Notes: a model not told the origin generated them from the sequence alone. A DNA stretch of 64,000 bases from Pseudomonadota bacterium (GCA_021808195.1 JAKBCE010000020.1:1-64000), one strand, 5' to 3'; positions 34,523-42,785 are shown, counted from the first letter of the stretch. Numbers and translations are program-made.

Positions 34523-35179
34523 TCAAGCGGTCTCAGTGATGAATGCTTCGACTGCCGCGCGCAACTCGGGCAGTCGTCCATGAAAGAAATGCCCGGTCCC
34601 CGGGAATGAACGCAGCACTGGCGCTCTGTCCTGGCGCTGCGCCCAGCTCAGTACGCTCGCCGGCTCAATCACCTCGTCGGCATCGCCCTGGACCAGCAGC
34701 CAGGGGCAACGCGGCGAGGGCACGCCGTCCAATGCCACCCGGGTGACCCCTGGGGCCACGAGCACAAGGCGCGTCGGCTCGGCGGTCGCCGCGGCCCGCA
34801 CAGCCACCGCCGCACCGAACGAGAACCCCGCCAGCCAAAGCACTGTGCCGGGCCAGCGCGCTCGGCCGTAGGCGATAGCGGCGAGTGCATCTGCAGTCTC
34901 GCCTCGCCCCTCGTCATAGTGACCGGCACTCACGCCAACTCCCCGGAAATTGAAGCGAACGACCGCGGCCCCGCAGGCGAGGAACGCCCGCGCCAAGGTA
35001 TAGACGACCTTGTTATCGAGCGTGCCGCCGTAGAGCGGATGCGGATGGCACACGATCGCGAACGCCGCGGGGCTGGGGGCCGCCATGGACGGCCCCTCCC
35101 CCATCGGTGTTTCCACCACCGCCTGCAGTGGCCCGGCGGGCCCGGCGATCTGCAGCCGCTCGGCGCGGGGGGGCCTCAA
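34523..35179 (-). CDS. Alpha/beta hydrolase (COG2945 type)
   Basis: The substrate is unknown. The 218-residue protein has the family block FAIVCHPHPLYGGTLDNKVVYTLARAF, the oxyanion region RFNFRGVGVSAGHYDEGRGE, the nucleophile elbow LAGFSFGAAVA (Ser near residue 119), Asp in VQGDADEVI and His in PGTGHFFHG, giving a plausible Ser-Asp-His triad. The start is a TTG at 35179 overlapping the htpG stop (TTGA). The first ATG would delete the N-terminal strands, so TTG is preferred. Probably translationally coupled to htpG. Confidence 0.85.
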   Translation of the reverse strand: MRPPRAERLQIAGPAGPLQAVVETPMGEGPSMAAPSPAAFAIVCHPHPLYGGTLDNKVVYTLARAFLACGAAVVRFNFRGVGVSAGHYDEGRGETADALAAIAYGRARWPGTVLWLAGFSFGAAVAVRAAATAEPTRLVLVAPGVTRVALDGVPSPRCPWLLVQGDADEVIEPASVLSWAQRQDRAPVLRSFPGTGHFFHGRLPELRAAVEAFITETA

Positions 35180-37110
35180 GTGGCTTGCCCGGCAGCGAGC
35201 TCGACCAACAGACGATTCAAGCGCTGCACAAAATCGGCCGGATTGCCGAGTTCACCGCCCTCGGCGAGCTCGGCCTGCTCGTACAGTAGCACCGCGAGCG
35301 CCTCAAAGCGCGTGGCATCGGCGAGTCCATCGAGATACTTCACCAGCGGATGGGCGATGTTCAGCTCCAGCGCCGGCTTGGATGACGGCACACTCTGACC
35401 GGCGGCGGCTAGAATCTTGCGCATGCCCGCGCCGAGCTCGTGCTCCGCGCGCACCAGACACGCCGGAGAATCCTTCAGGCGCGTGCTCGGTCGGACCTCG
35501 GTGATGCGCTCCCCGACCGCATCTTTGACCCTCTTCAGCAGCCCCTTGCTCTCCTTCAGCGCCGCGTCGCGCTCGCGCCGGTCCGCCTCACTCTCCAGAG
35601 CACCGAGCTCGAGCTCCCCGCGCGCAGCGTCCTTGAATGATTTGCCGTCGAACTCCGCCAGCTGTCCCATCATCCACTCATCGATGCGATCGGACAGCAG
35701 CAGCACCTCGATGCCACGCTCCGTCAAGCGTTCGATGTAGGGGCTGCGGCGTGCCGCTGCGGGGCTCTCGGCGGTAATGAAGTAAATGCGCTCCTGCCCC
35801 GGCTTCATTCGCTCCACATACTGCGCCAGGCTCACCACCGGCTCATCGCCTGCCTCATGCGTACTAGCGAAACGCAGCAGCGGCAGCAGTGCCTCACGAT
35901 TAGCCGCGTCCTGGCCGACGCCCTCTTTCAGAACCAGGCCGAATTCCTTCCAGAAAGTCGTGTACTTCTGCGTATCGTCCTGAGCGAGCTTGCCAAGCAT
36001 GTCGAGCACGCGCTTGGTCAGGCTGGCGCGGATGGCCTCCACCTCCGGTTCGCGCTGCAGAAGCTCTCGCGAGACGTTCAAGGGCAGATCGCTCGAGTCG
36101 ACCACCCCTTTGACGAAGCGCAGATACAGGGGCAGGAACTGCTCCACGTCGTCCATGATGAACACGCGCTTGACGTACAACTTCAGCCCATGCACCGCCT
36201 CCCGCTGCCAAAGGTCGAACGGCGCGCGGCCGGGGATATAGAGGAGGCTGGTGTACTCGCGCTTGCCCTCGACCCGATTGTGACTCCAGGCCAGCGGCTC
36301 GGTGAAATCGTGTGCCAGGTGCTGGTAGAACTGCCGATACTCCTCGTCCGTCAGTTCGCTGCGCGGGCGCACCCACAACGCCGTCGCCTGATTGACGGTC
36401 TCGTATTCCAGCGACGCCTCGCCCTCCTTGCGCATGCGCACGGGGAAGGCGATGTGGTCGGAATACCGCCGGATGAGCGTGCGCAGCCGGAACGGGTCGG
36501 CGAATTCCTTCGCTTCGGGCTTCAGGTACAGCTTCACTGCCGTTCCACGCGCCTCGCGCGTAACGGTTTCGACAGTGAACTCTCCGTCGGCACGCGACTC
36601 CCAGCGGACTGCAGCGCCGGGCGGCTGCCCGGCTCGGCGCGAGAGCACCTCGACGCGATCCGCAACAATGAAGGCGGAATAAAAGCCGACCCCGAACTGG
36701 CCGATCAGCTGCGCGTCCTTCTGGCGCTCACCGGACAAGGAACGGAAGAATTCCGCAGTGCCGGACCGGGCAATGGTACCGAGGTTGGAGACCGCCTCCT
36801 CACGCGTCATGCCGATGCCGTTGTCTTCGATGGTGACGGTGCCCGCTTCAGGATCGGCGTCGACGCGAATCGCCAGCTCCGGGTCACTCTCGAGCAGTTC
36901 GGCTGCGCCGATGGCGGCAAAGCGCAGTCGGTCATTGGCGTCCGATGCGTTGGAGATCAGCTCGCGAAGAAAGATCTCCCGGTGGCTGTACAGGGAGTGG
37001 ATCATGAGCTTCAGCAGCTCGCGCACCTCCGCCTGAAAGCCATGCGTCTGGCGGTCGGAGGACGAATTCGAGGGGGTCTCTGGGCTAGTCACGGTCCACT
37101 CCTGGTTCAT
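35176..37110 (-). CDS. htpG: Molecular chaperone HtpG (Hsp90)
   Basis: This cytoplasmic Hsp90 is about 644 residues. The GHKL ATPase domain is clear: HGFQAEVRELLKLMIHSLYS, FLRELISNASDANDRLRF (ATP-binding Asn), IEDNGIGMTREE, QFGVGFYSAFIVAD. The middle domain has FPVRMRKEG, GVVDSSDLPLNVSRELLQ (catalytic Arg). The C-terminal dimer domain ends ...FVQRLNRLLVELAAGQ. The ATG at 37110 is used here; an ATG at 37125 adds five residues. Neither has a good ribosome site. A heat-shock-like promoter at 37124-37151 would favour 37110. The hydrolase gene overlaps its stop. Confidence 0.96.
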   Translation of the reverse strand: MNQEWTVTSPETPSNSSSDRQTHGFQAEVRELLKLMIHSLYSHREIFLRELISNASDANDRLRFAAIGAAELLESDPELAIRVDADPEAGTVTIEDNGIGMTREEAVSNLGTIARSGTAEFFRSLSGERQKDAQLIGQFGVGFYSAFIVADRVEVLSRRAGQPPGAAVRWESRADGEFTVETVTREARGTAVKLYLKPEAKEFADPFRLRTLIRRYSDHIAFPVRMRKEGEASLEYETVNQATALWVRPRSELTDEEYRQFYQHLAHDFTEPLAWSHNRVEGKREYTSLLYIPGRAPFDLWQREAVHGLKLYVKRVFIMDDVEQFLPLYLRFVKGVVDSSDLPLNVSRELLQREPEVEAIRASLTKRVLDMLGKLAQDDTQKYTTFWKEFGLVLKEGVGQDAANREALLPLLRFASTHEAGDEPVVSLAQYVERMKPGQERIYFITAESPAAARRSPYIERLTERGIEVLLLSDRIDEWMMGQLAEFDGKSFKDAARGELELGALESEADRRERDAALKESKGLLKRVKDAVGERITEVRPSTRLKDSPACLVRAEHELGAGMRKILAAAGQSVPSSKPALELNIAHPLVKYLDGLADATRFEALAVLLYEQAELAEGGELGNPADFVQRLNRLLVELAAGQAT

Positions 37111-37123
37111 TGCGGAGCGGAGC

Positions 37124-37151
37124 ATTTTGGGCGCGACTGGCGGATTTTCAA
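37124..37151 (-). promoter_or_regulatory. Possible sigma32-like promoter of htpG
   Basis: The minus strand has ATTGAAA (-35-like, 37146-37152) and CCCAAAAT (-10-like, 37124-37131) separated by 14 bp, a partial match to the heat-shock consensus CTTGAAA / CCCCATNT. The start would fall near 37117, just before the ATG at 37110. The -10 match is imperfect. Confidence 0.35.
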
Positions 37152-37242
37152 TGCATCACAGGTCGCCGGGGTCCATCGGACCGGTTCACAGGGGTGGTTC
37201 CTCGAGGGCAGAGGACGGCGGGCGCGACTGCCCCGCGGCCGA

Positions 37243-37395
37243 TCAGGCCGCCAAGCCCAACCACTGGCCGATCAGGCTGCCCCACGCCGGTGGCGGCGGC
37301 AGGACCAGCGCCTCAGCCAATGCCGCTCGCAGCAGATGTCTCACTGCGGCCGTGACATCATCGAGATCATCCCACCAGAGCATCACGCGTTCCAT
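37243..37395 (-). CDS. Small hypothetical protein (50 aa)
   Basis: Not recognised. The ATG at 37395 has a GGAG site 8 nt upstream, which supports translation. The peptide begins MERVMLWWDDLDDVTAAVRH, then is Leu/Ala/Pro-rich. The acidic-aromatic WWDDLDD patch and amphipathic look argue for a real small protein, possibly acting with the preceding 92-codon ORF, 16 bp upstream on the same strand. Confidence 0.45.
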   Translation of the reverse strand: MERVMLWWDDLDDVTAAVRHLLRAALAEALVLPPPPAWGSLIGQWLGLAA

Positions 37396-37411
37396 CGACG
37401 GTCTCCGCTGC

Positions 37412-37690
37412 TCAGTGATTGGGCGGCGTGGAATCGCCATCGAACGGCACGGCATCCGGCCCTGCCGACTCCTCGCTCCAGGCCGTGCGCATACGCTCGG
37501 CCCAGTTCTTGTAGTTCGACCAGGTATTCAGATTGCGCGTGATCGCATCGTGGCGGGCTCGCACGTTCTGCATGCGTTCGACCCAATTTGGAAACGGCGC
37601 GGCGGGGGACCCGACCGCAGCGCTTTTGCCGGCGGTCTCCTCTGGGACGTCAGGTCGGACGACGCCACGCTCCCTGAAAGATGAACTCAT
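37412..37690 (-). CDS. Small hypothetical protein (92 aa)
   Basis: Not recognised. The protein is soluble-looking and polar, with the segment FPNWVERMQNVRARHDAITR followed by a second WAERMR repeat. The ATG at 37690 has a weak GAGGTGCG site. It precedes the 50-codon ORF with a 16-bp gap, suggesting a two-gene unit between ppnN and htpG. No frame on the other strand gives a better gene. Confidence 0.45.
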   Translation of the reverse strand: MSSSFRERGVVRPDVPEETAGKSAAVGSPAAPFPNWVERMQNVRARHDAITRNLNTWSNYKNWAERMRTAWSEESAGPDAVPFDGDSTPPNH

Positions 37691-37866
37691 GGACGCACCT
37701 CGGGCAACGAGGCCCCAGGGTACGTGTCCCGCGCAGCTCGCGCAGGTACTGGTTCACAGCCGTCCCGACGCAGGCTACAGATCGGCCTAGCGCCAACCGC
37801 TTATGCAACATCACGAATCATTATGTCACATCGGTGGCGACTGACGGCGCCCAGCGGGCGGCCTCG

Positions 37867-39252
37867 CTAGACGACGAGCCGATAGACAGGCCGGTAGATG
37901 CTGCCGGGCAGCTTCATGCGCCCCTGCTCTACGAATGCCGCGAGCAGCTCATCGAGCAGGCGCATCACTCCCGGGTCGCCAGCGAGTTCGTAGGGGCCGT
38001 GCCGCTCGATCGCGTGTATGCCGTGTTCTTTGACGTTACCGGTGACGATGCCGGAGAACGCCCGACGCAGGTTGGCGGCGAGTTCATGCACGGGCTGGTC
38101 GCGCCCCAGCGCCAGCGCGCGCATCGACTCGTGAGTCACCGCGAACGGATGTTGAAACTGTGGACGGATCGACAACAGCCAGTTGAAATTGTAAGCGTCC
38201 TTGCGCTCACGGCGGAATCCGCGCACCGCATCGATGCCGTGCACCATGCGCCGTGCGACCTCGGCAGGATCATCGACGATGATGTTCAACCGCGCGAGCG
38301 CCGCCTCACCGAGCGTGCCGCCGATGAACCGGCGAATATGCTCGAAATAACCGGCACTGGCACGCGGCCCTGTCAACACCACCGGGAAGGGCTGGTCGCG
38401 ATTGGCCGGGTCGAGGAGAATGCCGAGCAGGTAAAGGATTTCCTCCAGAGTGCCGGCGCCGCCCGGCAGCACGACGATACCGTGCGCAAAGCGCACGAAC
38501 GCCTCCAGGCGCTTCTCGATGTCCGGCATGATGACCAGATGATTGACGATCGGATTGGGCGGCTCTGCGGCGATGATGCCGGGCTCGGTGATGCCGATGT
38601 ATCGGCCATGCTCGATACGCTGCTTGGCGTGTCCGATGGTCGCTCCCTTCATCGGCCCTTTCATCGCACCGGGACCGCAGCCAGTGGCCACGTCGAGGCC
38701 GCGCAGCCCGAGTTCGTAGCCAACGCGCTTGGAGTACTTGTACTCCTCGGTGCCAATCGAGTGTCCGCCCCAGCAGACCACCAGATTGGGATGCGCCTTG
38801 CACTCGAGAAGTTGGGCATTGCGCAGGATGTGAAACACCGCATTGGTGATCGAAGCGGAGTCATCGAGATCGAACCGCCCCGGCGCCATGATTTCGTTCG
38901 AGGTAAACACCACATCGCGCAACACCGCAAACAGGTGCTCCTTGATACCGCGGATCATCTGGCCATCGACGAAGGCCGCACCCGGCGCATGGTGCATCTC
39001 GAGACGGATGCCCCACGGCTGACGCATGATCCGGATGTCGAAATCCCGATATCGGTCAAAGATCTCCTTGGCGTTATCCGTGTCGGCGCCGCTGTTCAGC
39101 ACCGCCAGTGCGCACTTGCGAAACAGCGGATACAGGCCGCCGCGCCCCGAGTCGAGCAACTTGGCAATTTCGGCCTGGGAGAGATTCTCGAGACTACCGC
39201 GGGGATGAACGCGCGCTTCGATGAATTCGGGTTCGAGTTCGTGGTTTTCCAT
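37867..39252 (-). CDS. ppnN: Pyrimidine/purine nucleotide 5'-monophosphate nucleosidase PpnN
   Basis: PpnN hydrolyses nucleoside monophosphates to base and ribose phosphate and is activated by (p)ppGpp in E. coli. The 461-residue protein (E. coli 454) has an N-terminal extension, then the LOG/lysine-decarboxylase-like Rossmann domain with CWGGHSIG, GCGPGAMKGPMKGA and the signature VVLPGGAGTLEEILYLLG, followed by the C-terminal PpnN-specific domain. It lies 16 bp after the L,D-transpeptidase gene on the same strand. Confidence 0.94.
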   Translation of the reverse strand: MENHELEPEFIEARVHPRGSLENLSQAEIAKLLDSGRGGLYPLFRKCALAVLNSGADTDNAKEIFDRYRDFDIRIMRQPWGIRLEMHHAPGAAFVDGQMIRGIKEHLFAVLRDVVFTSNEIMAPGRFDLDDSASITNAVFHILRNAQLLECKAHPNLVVCWGGHSIGTEEYKYSKRVGYELGLRGLDVATGCGPGAMKGPMKGATIGHAKQRIEHGRYIGITEPGIIAAEPPNPIVNHLVIMPDIEKRLEAFVRFAHGIVVLPGGAGTLEEILYLLGILLDPANRDQPFPVVLTGPRASAGYFEHIRRFIGGTLGEAALARLNIIVDDPAEVARRMVHGIDAVRGFRRERKDAYNFNWLLSIRPQFQHPFAVTHESMRALALGRDQPVHELAANLRRAFSGIVTGNVKEHGIHAIERHGPYELAGDPGVMRLLDELLAAFVEQGRMKLPGSIYRPVYRLVV

Positions 39253-39268
39253 CAGGGACCGAACGGGC

Positions 39269-39811
39269 TCAAGGCTGGATATCGATGCGCATGCCGTCTC
39301 GGGTCATCATCCAGATCTGCATCATGTCGGCGTCGGAAACGGCTATGCAGCCATCGGTCCAATCGCTGTGCAGATAGTACGACAGTGAGCTGTGCAATCG
39401 GTTCGGCAGGCCGTGGATCATGATTTCCCCACCCGGTTGCCAGTGATGGACGCGGGCGCGTGCCAAGTCGGCGCGGTTCGGGTAGGAGATCTGGATCGAG
39501 AGAAAGAAGTCGCTGCGCGGGTCGCGGCGGACCAGGTGATACCAGCCGACCGGCGTGCGGTAATCACCTGAGCGCTCCTTCGGTCCATTGGGCATCAAGC
39601 CGAGATGGATCCGAAAGGCGCGCACCACCGTGCTGCCGTTCATCAGGTAGAGCCGTCGCGCCGACTTCTTCACGAGCACGTACTGCACATGTGGCAGATG
39701 GGGGTCAGTGAGCAGTGGAACGCGCCCGACGCGCGGCGCCGGCGCGGCATTCACGGTTGCCGTCACAGCCGCAAGGCTGGCCACTGCAACAAGGGTCTTA
39801 ATCAAGCGCAT
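39269..39811 (-). CDS. L,D-transpeptidase family protein
   Basis: This exported YkuD-domain enzyme would form 3-3 cross-links or attach proteins to peptidoglycan. The 180-residue product has a signal peptide (MRLIKTLVAVASLAAVTATV, cleavage near AAPA) and the catalytic pattern IMIHGLP...LHSDWTDGCIAVSDADM, with the nucleophile Cys near residue 155. The layout resembles YafK/ErfK-type proteins without LysM. The ATG at 39811 is preceded by TATAAT only 7 bp upstream, so the mRNA may be leaderless; ATGs at 39820 and 39829 are alternatives. It lies 41 bp downstream of the transglycosylase gene. Confidence 0.9.
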   Translation of the reverse strand: MRLIKTLVAVASLAAVTATVNAAPAPRVGRVPLLTDPHLPHVQYVLVKKSARRLYLMNGSTVVRAFRIHLGLMPNGPKERSGDYRTPVGWYHLVRRDPRSDFFLSIQISYPNRADLARARVHHWQPGGEIMIHGLPNRLHSSLSYYLHSDWTDGCIAVSDADMMQIWMMTRDGMRIDIQP

Positions 39812-39819
39812 GGAATGCA

Positions 39820-39825
39820 TTATAG
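39820..39825 (-). promoter_or_regulatory. Consensus -10 box directly before the L,D-transpeptidase start
   Basis: The minus strand reads TGTCTATAATGCATTCCATG: a perfect TATAAT followed by seven bases and the ATG. The usual start point would be at or next to the A of the ATG. No good -35 hexamer is visible 17 bp upstream (CCTTCG at best). Confidence 0.45.
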
Positions 39826-39852
39826 ACATCGCTCGTACTACCGAAGGCCGCA

Positions 39853-42327
39853 TCAACCCGCTGCACGCGCCGTGATGATGCGCGGAATGACCAGCCGCGT
39901 GCCCGGACGCAGTGCATAGAAATCGGTATCGGGGTTGTACTGGCGCAGCAGCCACGCCGGTAGCCCTGCGAAGCGCTGCGTGAGCGTCCACAGCGAGTCG
40001 CCACTGCGTGTCACGTAGTGGCGCGTGCCCTCGATACGATGGCTCGCAAAATAGCTCGCTTGCAGGGCGCGGTGATAGGCGATCCGGCGCTGCTCAAACT
40101 GCTGTGCAGTCACATGGCGGAAATCCAGCCGGATCCGCTCGCCAATACGCACCGGCTGACGCAATGCAATATGGTTGATGCGGCGCAGGTCCATCGCGCT
40201 CACGTCCAGCCATTCGGCGTAAAAGCCCAGCGATTCGGCAGTGGCCACACGGATCGTTCCCCGAGCGGAGACCGAGTAGTCCGTGGGATCCACGCTGCGT
40301 GCCGGCTCACTCTCGGCGCCGAGCATCGGACCCAGCGCCTCGGCCTGATGCGCCGAGACCGGCTGCCGGTCCGTCCCGCGAGGACTCCGCCTCGAGCGCG
40401 CGCCCGGCTGGGCAGCGGCCAGCACTGGGATGGCGCCTGCGGCTGCCGCCGACCGGGCGGAGGTTGCCTGGGCCACCAGCGCCGCAGCCTGTGGCACGCG
40501 TGCCCCGCGAGTCGCCATGGGACCATCCTTCATGGCGGCGGCCGGACCCACCGCGGCGACCTGCGCTGCCGGTGTGGCGTCGGGCAGGTGCAGCGCCTCC
40601 CCGATCCGCAACAATCCGTTGGCCGGGATGTCATTGAGGTGCGCCAGGACGGCTGCGTTGACGCCATAGCGCACAGCGATACCCGAGAGCGTGTCGCCCG
40701 GACGAACTCGATAGACGGCTGGATGCACTGCCGAGGCGGTACTCGCGGCTGCGACCTGCGCAGCCGGTGCGGCGCCGGGCAGGTGCAGCGCCTCCCCGAT
40801 CCGCAACAATCCGTTGGCCGGGATGTCATTGAGGTGCGCCAGGACGGCTGCGTTGACGCCATAGCGCACAGCGATACCCGAGAGCGTGTCGCCCGGACGA
40901 ACTCGATAGACGGCTGGATGCACTGCCGAGGCGGTACTGGCCGCTGCAGTCGGTACCGCAGCCGCCAGTACCGGCTGGGCGGGCGGACGGCTCGCGCCCG
41001 GCAGACGGATCTGTTCCCCGACGCGCAGCAATCCGCCGACCGGCATACCGTTGAATCGCGCCAGCGTCCAGATGCTGAGGTGATAACGCGCCGCGATGCC
41101 CGAGAGCGTGTCGCCCCAGCGAACGCGGTAGGTCGGCGGGCGCAACTGTCCCGCCAGCAGCGCGTGCGGCCCGAGCCGAGCCATCAGCGCCGCGACACTC
41201 CAATGCGGACCGCGGCGCGGCAGCCGCAACCGATAACCCCGCGGCACATCGAGCTCGCCATCCCAGACCAGCCCGCGCAGCGCCGGGTTGAGCTCGCGCA
41301 GCCGCGCCGGGCTCACCTCGAGCGCCCGCTCGAGCGCGGCCACGGACACGTAACCCGGGAGCGTCAATTCATCGAAACGCTCCTCTGGCAGCATACGCAA
41401 GTCGCCAAAATAGCGCTGCGCATGCTGTTCGACGTACAGCGCGGCCAGGAACGACACATAGAAATTGCGTGAGGCAAAACCGAAAGTCGCCGAATGATAG
41501 CGCCGCACGATGGTAGCGATATTCCGGGTCCCGACGGTGTGCACGGCCCGCAACATGCCGGCGACACCTTGGTTGTACGCAGTGATGGCCAGAGGCCAGG
41601 TACCGAGAATCCGGTGGTTGTAGGCAAGCAGCTGTGCCGCCGCAACGGTCGCGCTGAATGGATCGAACCGCTGGTCGACCGCCGCTCCCATGCGCAGGAA
41701 CCGTCGCGCGGTGCTTGGCATGAACTGCCACAGCCCTGCCGCACCGTCCTTGGAAAACGCGCGCGGATTGTAGGCAGACTCGACCAGAGGCAGCGCGGCC
41801 AGCTGAGGCGGCAAGCCGTGCTCGGCAAGGGCGTGCGCAATCGCGTGATGCCACGCACCCGAGCGAATCAGTCCGGCCTTGAAGCGATTGGACTGACCGA
41901 GTTGAAAGCGGATATCGTCTGCCGCCTCGCGCAGCCGGGCCGCGCTTGCCTCGGGGCCCCAGAGCGCCCGAATGCGTCGTTCCTCGGGCGACAGGGGGCG
42001 CTCGCCCGCGGCAATACTGCGCAATTCGGCGGCGATTCGGTCGCGCTCGCGATTGACGATGCGCTGCCGTTCTGACGGCGAACTATGCGGCGTGAAACGC
42101 ACCGTCGCATAGACGACGCCGAGATCGTTCGGGTCGTGGAGAAAACCCTCATTGGTATCGATCTGGGTATAAACGCGAATCCAGAAATGCACCGCAGGTC
42201 GCAGCAACGCGGGACACGGCAGAGCCGAATCGTTCGCAGCGGCCTGGGCTGCAAACGCCGTGAGGAGCCCCACCCAGAACACTTGCCATGCCCCAGGCAT
42301 CCGCCTGAGGCCGCTCGTCGATTTCAT
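39853..42327 (-). CDS. MltD-like lytic transglycosylase with LysM repeats
   Basis: This exported murein lytic transglycosylase is 824 residues (E. coli MltD 452). It has a signal peptide (VFWVGLLTAFAAQAAA), then a DUF3393-like region. The SLT domain is near 170-290, with the catalytic Glu in LVESAYNPRAFSKDGAAGLW and AITAYNQGVAGMLRAV. LysM modules follow: YRVRWGDTLSGIAARY, two near-identical copies of YRVRPGDTLSGIAVRY, and a C-terminal HYVTRSGDSLWTLTQRF, plus one degenerate LysM-like segment. The two middle modules are a 195-bp tandem duplication. An Ala/Pro/Arg linker of about 100 residues precedes the last LysM. There is no lipobox, so it is probably periplasmic. The GAGGTG ribosome site fits the ATG at 42327. 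Confidence 0.92.
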   Translation of the reverse strand: MKSTSGLRRMPGAWQVFWVGLLTAFAAQAAANDSALPCPALLRPAVHFWIRVYTQIDTNEGFLHDPNDLGVVYATVRFTPHSSPSERQRIVNRERDRIAAELRSIAAGERPLSPEERRIRALWGPEASAARLREAADDIRFQLGQSNRFKAGLIRSGAWHHAIAHALAEHGLPPQLAALPLVESAYNPRAFSKDGAAGLWQFMPSTARRFLRMGAAVDQRFDPFSATVAAAQLLAYNHRILGTWPLAITAYNQGVAGMLRAVHTVGTRNIATIVRRYHSATFGFASRNFYVSFLAALYVEQHAQRYFGDLRMLPEERFDELTLPGYVSVAALERALEVSPARLRELNPALRGLVWDGELDVPRGYRLRLPRRGPHWSVAALMARLGPHALLAGQLRPPTYRVRWGDTLSGIAARYHLSIWTLARFNGMPVGGLLRVGEQIRLPGASRPPAQPVLAAAVPTAAASTASAVHPAVYRVRPGDTLSGIAVRYGVNAAVLAHLNDIPANGLLRIGEALHLPGAAPAAQVAAASTASAVHPAVYRVRPGDTLSGIAVRYGVNAAVLAHLNDIPANGLLRIGEALHLPDATPAAQVAAVGPAAAMKDGPMATRGARVPQAAALVAQATSARSAAAAGAIPVLAAAQPGARSRRSPRGTDRQPVSAHQAEALGPMLGAESEPARSVDPTDYSVSARGTIRVATAESLGFYAEWLDVSAMDLRRINHIALRQPVRIGERIRLDFRHVTAQQFEQRRIAYHRALQASYFASHRIEGTRHYVTRSGDSLWTLTQRFAGLPAWLLRQYNPDTDFYALRPGTRLVIPRIITARAAG
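40581..40743. repeat. LysM-module DNA repeat, copy A
   Basis: This 163-bp segment is identical, by reading, to 40776-40938, with a 195-bp period (65 codons). It lies inside the transglycosylase gene and encodes one LysM module. Confidence 0.9.
40776..40938. repeat. LysM-module DNA repeat, copy B
   Basis: Second copy of the 163-bp identical segment at 40581-40743. The linkers between the copies differ by only a few bases, which points to a recent duplication or gene conversion. Confidence 0.9.
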
Positions 42328-42553
42328 TTACACCTCGAGATCAGTAATATTTACTAATTAATTCAAAGTGTTAAAAGCAATCGAGCTTCATCTTGGGCTC
42401 AAATTCGCCAAAAATACGTCGAATTTCTTTACATTTACGTGATTTTGAATTGCACTGGTCGGCGGCGGGACGGATCATCGCGCAAAGAATATGGGAAATC
42501 ACCTGCTGTAAGTGGACATTACGTCACATTGGCGCCCTATTTCAGTATCAATC

Positions 42554-42579
42554 TGTCGTATGCGTGCCAAAATGCGACA
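42554..42579 (+). promoter_or_regulatory. Inverted repeat upstream of the sigma54-like promoter
   Basis: TGTCGTAT (42554-42561) and ATGCGACA (42572-42579) form an inverted repeat with 7 of 8 matching bases and a 10-bp spacer, ending 2 bp before the promoter's -24 element. The TGTC/GACA half-sites are like those of several NtrC-type activators, but the position is much closer than the usual 80-150 bp. It could be an operator instead. Confidence 0.35.
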
Positions 42580-42581
42580 TC

Positions 42582-42597
42582 TGGCATGAGGATTGCT
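42582..42597 (+). promoter_or_regulatory. Sigma54 (RpoN) -24/-12 promoter
   Basis: TGGCATGAGGATTGCT matches the consensus TGGCACG-N4-TTGCW at all positions but one (T for C at the sixth base), with exact spacing between GG (42583-42584) and GC (42595-42596). The predicted start is near 42608. No plus-strand gene follows before a strong terminator. Confidence 0.72.
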
Positions 42598-42607
42598 TGA
42601 TCTTTGC

Positions 42608-42785
42608 CACCTGGGGCCGGCATGTGGTCCGAGGGGGGAAAGAACTGAGAAAGCGCTGAGATTCCAAGAAAGCACGGGCTCGCTGCGCAACACAGACGCA
42701 TGCCGTACCGTGCCGGCCTAAAAACAAAAAAGCACGACTCGATGCAAGCAAGCGACCGACCCCGCGCAAGCGGGGTCTTCTTTTT
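42608..42785 (+). ncRNA. Candidate sigma54-dependent small RNA (about 178 nt)
   Basis: The unit runs from the sigma54-type promoter to an intrinsic terminator whose U-run lies only on the plus strand, between two minus-strand genes. No ORF with a ribosome site is present. The sequence can form a long-range 8-bp helix, GGCCGGCA (42615-42622) with TGCCGGCC (42711-42718). It is followed by an unpaired A-rich linker (42720-42731), the kind of site bound by the distal face of Hfq, and then the terminator. The layout recalls RpoN-dependent regulators such as CrcZ, but no homology is claimed. Confidence 0.55.
42758..42785 (+). terminator. Intrinsic terminator of the candidate small RNA
   Basis: A perfect 8-bp stem (GACCCCGC / GCGGGGTC) with a GCAA loop is followed by TTCTTTTTA. 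In the opposite direction no U-run follows, so it serves plus-strand transcription. The T-run overlaps the stop codon of the convergent MFS gene. Confidence 0.88.

Noticed and set aside
42393..42659. 88-codon ORF across the sigma54-like promoter
   Set aside because: No ribosome site; it starts upstream of the predicted transcription start, has many Trp/Cys/Ile residues unlike neighbouring proteins, and no motif.
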